Shown here: positions 56,766-64,000 of the stretch, one piece after another
How the letters are laid out: every line of letters begins with the position of its first letter
Position numbering within the stretch: position 1 is the first letter of the stretch
DNA from: Tachypleus tridentatus
Taxonomy: Eukaryota > Arthropoda > Merostomata > Xiphosura > Limulidae
Assembly (NCBI RefSeq): GCF_004210375.1
Contig: NC_134831.1
Location: forward strand, 310,001-374,000
Length of the DNA stretch: 64,000 nucleotides
Reading direction: 5' to 3'
Notes under the pieces: model-generated
What the model was told of the DNA's origin: nothing
Database searches by the model: none
What the model saw: only the letters and a program-made list of their open reading frames with translations
Translations under genes and position numbers: made by a program

Positions 56766-58597
56766 GCGTTTACTTCTGGTGGAGTTGAATAAAAGGATAC
56801 ACATGAAAAGTTGCATGCTTAGGTTTGTGTTGGGGTATATATGTTTAGAATGAAGAAATTGTTTATATTCTGGATTGAACATATTAATTATGTGATTAAT
56901 ACCTAGTCTACAACCACTGTGAAAAATAACTGACTTGTGATAATTTGTGTTAGAGTTGAATAGAATTATACCCTTGAAAGAAGAAATGGTTAGTTTTGAA
57001 TCAGAATATTTAAGGCATGTATATAGAAAGTTATGTATGATCCATAGCTTATTATGCTAATTTATAAAATCAATTTACATAGTATTCTTATTGAAGATTC
57101 TATAAGAAGTAAGAAGATTGTTAATTTTATACACTTTAGTTAAAACAAATAGTACATAAAAATAAATGAAAATTACTTGTGCAACTTATTCAAATATACT
57201 GTAGCATGTACAGCTGTCCAATGGTCAACTTTGAAGAAGGGCTATGTGGGAAGCTTTTAAAGACAAAAAACAAATATAACCAGTTCTTACAAGCAGAAGG
57301 ATAACTTATGTGAATTTAACACACAATGTGATAGATAGAAGTAAGAGACAAGTAAACTTTTAAGCCTCAACTGTGTGATAAATACTTAAGAGTTGTGTTG
57401 AATATGTAAGATTGTGATAAAACAAACAATTTTTAATCCTGTAACAAGTTACATGAAAAGTTAGGATTCAAGAGAAACTAAATATTTCTTTGTTTCAAAA
57501 TACTACATTAGACAGAGAATAATTTAATTAAGCATATCAGTCTAACTGACATCCATATTACTATTATCAGATGCATAACTATATATCAACCTCACAAACA
57601 TGATCTCTACATGCAATATGAAGATTCAACATTTGGAAAAACTTGGGCACAACTTTATTCAAATGTAATGTTACATTTCTAATAGAATAGTCTGTCTGTG
57701 GGATAGATATACTGGAGGTGTTGTTACAGCTTTTAGTTTTACAGTGAAATACTTATAACGAGATTAGGGATATAGGTTACATAAATGAAAAATAAAGGTT
57801 TCCTTAAATGTAATTTGATGAAAAGATAGTAGTAATAGTAAAAAATTGGTCAGTTTAGTGGTAATAATTATTTCATTCTTTATTTGCAAATTAAGTGAAA
57901 AATATGCTATGATGTATGACCATATACAGTACTATTCTATAACTTGTGAGCAACAACTATGAGTAGTGCAAGTAATACTAAGTAATAATATTATTAATAT
58001 AGTAGCAATTATCGAAATTGTTGCACAGATAGAGCAAGAATATACAACACTTATTGTTACATTAATACCAAGATTAGTCATCACTCTGAGTAAATTAACA
58101 CTATAATATATAATTTTAATAAATTATATTAACATATAATAATAATATCCCTATGGCAGTAATCGAGGCAGTACAAGACTTCGTTAGGTTTAGTCAGATA
58201 TACGTTATTTGTAAATGTTTTCATTAACTAGTATAGTATAAGCCAAGCCACTTTCCTGTTATTTTAATCATGCTTATTTTCTTACCTTTTCCAAATTGTA
58301 AAAGCTACCTTTTACTTTCTCAAATAAATTAGTCTTATTTGTAAATTCTATCAGCAACAATAGTCAACCGGAAGTACCCGTGTAATACGAAAAACAGCCT
58401 CTCTTCCACCGATTGATATATTAAATCACACAAAATGCATTAATAAACGTAATCTTTAATGATAAAAAAGTGTTGCCAACATATTTTGCAATTGAATTCA
58501 TTATCTTAAAATTTTAAGTCATTTTGTTTATTACGTGGAATAAAAAATGGCACTTTTTGCAAAAATACAAAAGTAATTAATTTATTTACGTCTTCAA
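56766..58597. other. AT-rich region, possible ARPC1 upstream exon at its end
   Basis: There are no ORFs of note. Near 58370 the motif ACCGGAAGT (ETS/GABP-type core promoter element) lies in a short CpG-bearing patch (CCGGAAGTACCCGTGTAATA). It could mark a TSS, for example of ARPC1, but this is inference. Confidence 0.35.
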
Positions 58598-58608
58598 ATC
58601 AAAGTCTG

Positions 58609-58882
58609 TTTGTCTGTTTTGGAATTTCGCACAAAGCTACTCGAGGGCTATCTGTGCTAGCCGTCCCTAATTTAGCAGTGTAAGACTAGAGGGAAAGCAG
58701 CTAGTCATCACCACCCACCGCCAACTCTTGGACTACTCTTTTACCAACAAATAGTGGGATTGACTGTACATTATAACGCCCCCACGGCTGAAAAGGCGAG
58801 CATGTTTGGCGCGACCGGGATGCGAACCCGCGACCCTCAGATTACGAGTCGCATGCCCTAACACGCTTGGCCATGCCGGGCC
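58609..58882 (-). repeat. tRNA-Thr-derived SINE with 11-bp target duplication
   Basis: Well preserved minus-strand copy (TTTTGGAATTTCGCACAAAG to GGCCATGCCGGGCC). ATCAAAGTCTG flanks it at 58598-58608 and 58883-58893 without mismatch. Confidence 0.94.
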
Positions 58883-59059
58883 ATCAAAGTCTGAAACATA
58901 AGTGTTTTACAAATCAACAAAAGAATTATTTGATCAATATGAATTGCAAATATATCCAAAAATTAATGCAAACGTATAGAGGTTTATTATCTATTTGCAA
59001 GAGTTAGTATAGTCTAGGTTGAATTTTATCAGATTTCATTCAGATAAATAACTGATTAC

Positions 59060-59338
59060 GGCCCGGCATGGCCAAGCGCGTAAGGCGTGCGACTTGTAAT
59101 CCGAGGGTCGCGGGTTCGCGCCCGCGTCGCGCTAAACATGCTCGCCCTCCCAGCCGTGGGGGCGTATAATGTGACGGTCAATCCCACTTTTCGTTGGTAA
59201 AAGAGTAGCCCAACAGTTGGCGGTGGATGATGATGACTAGCTGCCTTCCCTTTAGTCTTACACTGCAAAATTAGGGACGGCTAGCACAGATAGCCTTCGA
59301 GTAGCTTTGTGCGAAATTCAAACAAACAAACAAACAAA
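59060..59338 (+). repeat. tRNA-Thr-derived SINE, young copy
   Basis: Head GGCCCGGCATGGCCAAGCGC, B box GGGTTCGCGCCCGCG, body as in the copy at 24.3 kb, and tail of four CAAA units (AAATTCAAACAAACAAACAA). It shares the CGCCCGCGTCGCGCTAAA variant with the 24.3-kb copy, so both may belong to one subfamily. No clear target duplication was found. Confidence 0.93.
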
Positions 59339-59654
59339 CTTTCTTTGAGATAACTCAGTCAACTCTCGGACAGATACAAATCTATATTCTGGAATTCTAC
59401 ATTCGTTGGACCTTTTGTTTATCTGGTGCCGGTAACGTACTCCGTTAGAAATCCGTGCATGGGAGTGTACCACAGTATTTTTCAGTAATTAGAAGTTAAT
59501 TCGTTTTATCACATTTATATAAATACTGAGAATGCAGGAAGTACCAATGCACACAAATTTAACAATTCCTACTAAATTTTGCAAAATATCTGGAATGATG
59601 GCCCTTTTGTTATCATTTATGAAGTCCTTAGTCATGGTCTCCTAACCCAAAAGG

Positions 59655-59920
59655 CTCAGCATGGTTAGGTGGTTAAGGCACTCGATTCGTAATCTGAGGG
59701 TCGTGGGTTCAAACCCACATCACACCAAACATGCTCGCCATTTCGGCCTGTAGGGCATCATTATGTGACGGTCAATCCCACTATTCATTGGTAAAATAAT
59801 AGCCCAAGAGTTGGCGATGGGTGATGATGACTAACTGCCTTCCCTCTAACCTTACACTGCTAAATTAGGGACGGCTAGCGCAGATAGCCCTCGTGTAGAT
59901 TTGCGCGTAATCCAAAAAAA
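59655..59920 (+). repeat. tRNA-derived SINE inside the left arm
   Basis: Head GGCTCAGCATGGTTAGGTGG, loop TTCGTAA, B box GGGTTCAAACCC, body GATGACTAACTGCCTTCCCT, end TTTGCGCGTAATCC then AAAAAAAATCTAG. It shares GACTAACTGCC and GCGTAATCC variants with the right-arm SINE. Confidence 0.9.
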
Positions 59921-60373
59921 ATCTAGTATCGACGAGGTATTTCGCTAAATAATATTTACAGAGATATTCATGTCGGCTTGGATACCACACATATGGCTAT
60001 GGTCTAGATTCCACGAACATCATCAATATTTATGAACCACAACTATTAAAGTCTGGACCAAATTAAGTAAGTGAGTCGTAATGGTAATTAGTTTAGTTTT
60101 AGTTAGATCATTCACAAATAAGCCTTTCAAAGTAACAATCGACAACACGACATTATTTATTTCATTTTTGGTTTTTATAGCCAGTCGTTTAATTATTATT
60201 TAAAATAATTGTATTGTCATATAAAAGAACTGGCGAAACAGTAGGCTAGTTTTTTGTTCTCGCAGTAGATGAAACGTTCTCACTATATGCGTAAGAAAAC
60301 GATATTAACAATTTTTTAGAAATCCATCAGTGAAAACAAAATAAAATGCGTAAGATACTAGAGGGTGGTACAT
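59655..60373 (+). repeat. Left arm of a large inverted repeat, containing a SINE
   Basis: From about 59799 to 60373 it is the reverse complement of 63098-63666 with roughly ten differences over the last 450 bp. The outer part (59655-59798) is a SINE head and proximal body that matches its partner much less well. The arm ends with GATACTAGAGGGTGGTA. Confidence 0.93.
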
Positions 60374-61984
60374 TAAAACAAAACAAAACAAAACAACCCT
60401 AACCAAAAATATATTCAGTATGTTTGTTTGTACCAATGCACACAGATTACGAGTCGAACGCTTTAATTCACCTGTCCATGGCGTGCCTCTATTCAGTATG
60501 ATAGGTTTAAAATTACTTTAGAAAAATGATACTAATTTAAATACTTATTATATAAATGAACTGTTGGATTTGTTTACAAAAGCAGTGGACAATAAAAAAC
60601 ATTGGTGTACGTAATGTAAAACTTTAGCGATCTTCTTATAATAATCAACATTTATTCAACTTAAATAGAAGATTTAAAATAAAGAAACTGTGGAAAAAAT
60701 TTGCACTTTTACAACTTCGTCTTTTTTATAACTTTTGAGAAGAATTTCCAGCAAATCTGAAAGTTTTAAAAATATTAAATCTTTCTCTTACACAGTATGC
60801 AGTAGTTTTTTGTTGAGAATATGTCTTACGAAAAAAAAATCTTTATGACTTAGTTTTTCGCTAAATTCAGTTTCGTTGTTTTTATTTGGATCCTTTTGTT
60901 TTACGCTGCTGAAAACACATGCTTTCATTATTTGTTGATGTTATGGTTAACAGTGCTGTTATGATATATTCAGGTCAAACAGCTTTTCCTTAGGATGAAG
61001 GGATAGGCCTATATAATAACAAGAAATTCAACAAGGTATTTATTATGATGCAATATTATGTTCCTCTGATTACCTGAGTATGTGAGATCGAAGTAAGGAG
61101 TCTGGATACAATGTGAAATACATAAGCACAATATTTATTATAACGCAATACAAAAACAATGTACTTATTTGTTTTGAACGATATACTGTCGCTTATATTG
61201 GATTAAAACTCTCCTGATCAGGCCGAGATCATACACCAGGATGTTTAAATTAAACGTTTGATACTTTGCAGGCAACACCATATTTAACCAGAGTGACTAG
61301 CTCTAATCACGTGAATGGACGTTCTCATTCAGGCATAAGGAAAGTTATAACATTGAGTTACTCCTTGACATACCATTGAGGAACGCAATTATCAGCATTC
61401 TTGTACAACACGCAGCACTGCATCCATTCCCTTCATAGGCGGAACCGGTATATCCTCAGTAGTATGACAATGAACAAAAACAGCTAAACCAACATCAAAA
61501 TAATGACTTTCTTGGTAACAGACATATACTCAGAAATAACTGATAAATTTAGAACAATACTCTATTACTATAAAAAGGCATAAAATGCATGGTATGTTTA
61601 TATACCACACTTTAAAAATACTTTCCCATATATTTCATTACTTTTTGAAATTATTATGCTGTTTGAAGATACACCACATAATACTAAACAGTGATTTCAT
61701 AAATCAATTCTCTTTCTTGACGAAAGAAGAAATATTTGGCCAGAAGCTGGTCATGGCGTAAAAAGTGTAAGGTGTTATTAAACAGTAGCCTTCTCACTTC
61801 AGCCTGACATACCAAGAATATAAAAAATTTAATATTATAAGTCTTCAGCCTACTACTGAGTTACAAGAAGGGCTAAAATGGTGGCAATTTTCAGTTTATG
61901 TAACATAGATAATAAAACAACATAACATTTAAAGACATGTTGATCCATATTAACTTTTCATATACTAAACTAAACCTTCAGATA

Positions 61985-62425
61985 AAACACTCAAAGTCAG
62001 TCCTTAGTATTTAAAAGTTTATTAAGTTTTCTCTTGAACACCCTTAAATTTCCTGTATCAATTATATCTGAAGGAAACCTATTGCATAAACAACACACTA
62101 TAGCTGAAGATACTTCATACTCTACCGAAATTTATATTTGTGTTTCCTAGCTCTACCATTAGGAAAAAAAGATGATGCATTATCAATATCAGTTTTAAAC
62201 ATGTCAAACAGATGTACTCTAATTCTTCTTTTTTTTCTTGATAAAACAATTTAAGAGATATTAACCAGTCTTCGTACGACAGCTTTTCATCACAGGTATC
62301 ATTTTAGTAGCCATCCTTTGAACTATTTTAAATAATTCGATGTCTTTTCTAAAGTATGGAGCCAAAGACTGAACACAATATTTCAAATGTGGTCTAACTA
62401 GTGGCATATGCAATGAAATTAGAAA
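61985..62425 (-). mobile_element. CR1-type LINE 3' fragment (RT C-terminus)
   Basis: On the minus strand broken frames read THLKYCVQSLAPYFRK, DIELFKIVQRMATKMIPVMK-like and SYEDWLISLKLF, the typical RT C-terminal sequence of CR1-group elements (HLEYCVQ...P...R.DI..LE.VQRRATKMIP...YEERL..L.L). It is 5' truncated, has several frame breaks and stops, and is old. Confidence 0.72.
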
Positions 62426-62594
62426 CTATTTAGACTTCTATTCAATATTTCCGTAGATACAACCTGAAACCCGTTTTACCCCACCAGTAACAACAACACA
62501 CTGCTTAGGTGGCTTAAGATTTTATTTGTTTGTTTGCAGTTAAACACAAAGCTACACAATAGGCGATTTGTGCTCTTTCCACCACGAATATAAA

Positions 62595-62662
62595 AAGAAA
62601 ATAATATAGGCGTTCTTAAGCCACTACTCGTAATAGTTCAAGAACGCCTATATTATTTTCTT
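62595..62662. repeat. Perfect 23-bp inverted repeat (hairpin)
   Basis: AAGAAAATAATATAGGCGTTCTT at 62595-62617 is the exact reverse complement of 62640-62662, around a 22-nt loop. It has no T-run typical of a terminator and lies between repeat fragments. Confidence 0.95.
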
Positions 62663-63097
62663 CTATAACACTATTTGTATTATAGCTATTTTCAAAAAAG
62701 TATACTGATAATGCAATTTATGATATTCCATATTTATTAACTTGCATTTATTATGACTAAACGCCGTCGAAATTTGGCGTTTATTCGAAGATTTCACCAA
62801 GTAATTTAATTTCTGCTATTTTCAGTACTCTGACCACAAATTTGCAAACTGAAATTACAGTATAATTACTACATGAATTGATGTTTGGAAACTTTACTCA
62901 AAAGTTTTTAGAAGTTTTCGTATACATTTGTATGTGAAAGAAAGTGAAGCAGAGCAGCTATATATAACACTGATAGTCAGCTGTTAACGTGAAGTGTAAG
63001 TTTTAGCCTTAAAAGTGAATATATATTATAGAACATGGCGACAATAATAAACCTGTTTGTTACTGTTGTTGACAAGTTTGTTTAGTTAACAGATTTA

Positions 63098-63816
63098 CCA
63101 CCCTCTAGTATCTTACGCATTTTATTTTGTTTTCACTCATGGATTTCTAAAAATTGCTAATATCGTTTTCTTACGCATATAGTGAGAACGTTTCATCTAC
63201 TGTGAGAACAAAAAACTAGCCTATTGTTTCGCCAATTCTTTTATATAACAATACAATTATTTTAAATAATAATTAAACGACTGACTATAAAAATCAAAAA
63301 TAAAATAAATAATGTCGTGTTGTCGATTGTTACTTTGAAAGGCTTATTTGTGAATGATCTAACTAAAACTAAACTAATTACCATTACGACTCACTTACTT
63401 AATTTGGTCCAGACTTTAATAGTTGTGGTTCATAAATATTGATGATGTTCGTGGAATCTAGACCATAGCCATATGTGTGGTATCCAAGCCGACATGAATA
63501 TCTCTGTAAATATTATTTAGCGAAATACCTCGTCGATACTAGATTTTTTTTGGATTACGCGCAAAGCTACACGAGGGCTATCTGCGCTAGCCGTCCCTAA
63601 TTTAGCAGTGTAAGGTTTGATGGAAGGCAGTTAGTCATCATCACCCATCGCCAACTCTTGGGCTATTTTTTACCAATTAATAGTGGGATTGACTGTCACA
63701 TTATAACGCCCCCACGGCTGAAAGGACGAGCATGTTTGGTGCAACGAGGATTCGAACCCGCGACCCTCAGATGACGAGTCGAACGCCTTAAGCCACATGG
63801 CCATATCAGGCCCGCC
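63098..63816 (-). repeat. Right arm of the large inverted repeat, containing a SINE
   Basis: It begins CCACCCTCTAGTATCTTACG and mirrors the left arm base for base, with few substitutions, through CTCGTCGATACTAG and the adjoining SINE body to about 63666. The outer SINE head (63667-63816) is clearly a different copy from that of the left arm. Confidence 0.93.
63556..63816 (-). repeat. tRNA-Thr-derived SINE inside the right arm
   Basis: Minus-strand copy: GGATTACGCGCAAAGCTACA, TAGCCGTCCCTAATTTAGCA, GACGAGCATGTTTGGTGCAA, B box complement GGATTCGAACCC, head end GGCCATATCAGGCC. Confidence 0.92.
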
Positions 63817-63849
63817 ACTAGATATAGCAGATATAGTTTGGATGATTTT

Positions 63850-64000
63850 CACTGCTGGCCAAAATCTTAAGACCAATGAACATAAAGAAAAAATATGCAT
63901 TTGGCGTTGTTAGACTCAACCACTTATTTGAGTAGAGCTTTGAAAGATGAAAATAAGAAAAGGGAAAAAAATTAATTACTTTTTTAGCATTTAATAGGGA
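63850..64000 (+). mobile_element. Tc1/mariner-like element, left end, cut by the window edge
   Basis: The sequence CACTGCTGGCCAAAATCTTA and AGACCAATGAACATAAAGAA, then ATTTGAGTAGAGCTTTGAAA, is a terminal repeat I recognise from Tc1-type elements of arthropods. No transposase is reached before the window ends. The TA target is not clean on the left (TTTTC). Confidence 0.55.

Larger units (their letters stand above)
60374..63097. other. Spacer of the large inverted repeat
   Basis: About 2.7 kb with no intact ORF. It holds (CAAAA)n near 60376, a SINE head fragment (CGAGTCGAACGCTTTAATTC near 60450-60489), a CR1-like LINE relic (61985-62425), a partial SINE (about 62525-62590) and a perfect 23-bp hairpin (62595-62662). 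The stretch 61000-61480 has slightly higher GC and is unassigned. Confidence 0.6.

Noticed and set aside
61000-61480. GC-richer stretch suspected to be a solo terminal repeat of an old element
   Set aside because: I could not define ends, target duplication or related copies, so no element is called.
59655-63816. Reading the paired 0.7-kb arms as the long terminal repeats of a retroelement
   Set aside because: The arms are inverted, not direct, and there is no primer-binding site or coding content between them that would fit.

Overview
This is an AT-rich, intron-rich animal nuclear window carrying host genes with small phased exons, GT-AG introns of 0.1-8 kb, and many tRNA-derived SINEs, LINE copies, Tc1-type transposons and short palindromic repeats. 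The tRNA-Thr-headed SINE and the palindromic repeat look like families I associate from memory with horseshoe crabs (Xiphosura). The species is therefore an inference, and only an arthropod/chelicerate genome is well supported.

Layout. (1) 1.6-13.8 kb, + strand: seven exons of a TUT1-type terminal uridylyltransferase/poly(A) polymerase (end of an RRM, nucleotidyltransferase core, PAP-associated domain, acidic linker, C-terminal domain). Its first exons lie upstream of the window. (2) 15.8-20.7 kb, - strand: complete two-exon DPH1, a diphthamide synthesis enzyme, convergent with TUT1. (3) 21.8-29.6 kb: mostly accessory sequence, with a divergent U2 snRNA-like locus, an internally deleted Tc1-like transposon with intact ends, SINEs with target duplications, a palindromic repeat split by a SINE, a deleted LINE copy and a SINE doublet. 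(4) 29.7-31.5 kb, + strand: two phase-matched exons of an unrecognised gene. (5) 33.6-50.3 kb, - strand: the whole coding region of ARPC1 (Arp2/3 complex subunit 1), 11 exons giving 370 codons; a 5.6-kb LINE sits in its intron 3. (6) 50.3-58.6 kb: no coding sequence seen, probably the upstream 5' UTR intron and promoter region of ARPC1. (7) 58.6-64 kb: SINEs and a large inverted duplication whose arms break in homology inside SINE bodies, around a spacer with a CR1-like relic and a perfect 23-bp hairpin. A second Tc1-like end runs off the window.

The three identified genes are unrelated housekeeping functions (U6 snRNA/mRNA 3' end modification, eEF2 diphthamide modification, actin nucleation), and nothing suggests they work as one pathway. 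I found no prokaryotic-type system, CRISPR array, or supportable LTR or viral element. The most unusual structures are the SINE-bounded inverted duplication, the U2-like gene, and an 89-bp duplication that copies a splice acceptor of ARPC1.
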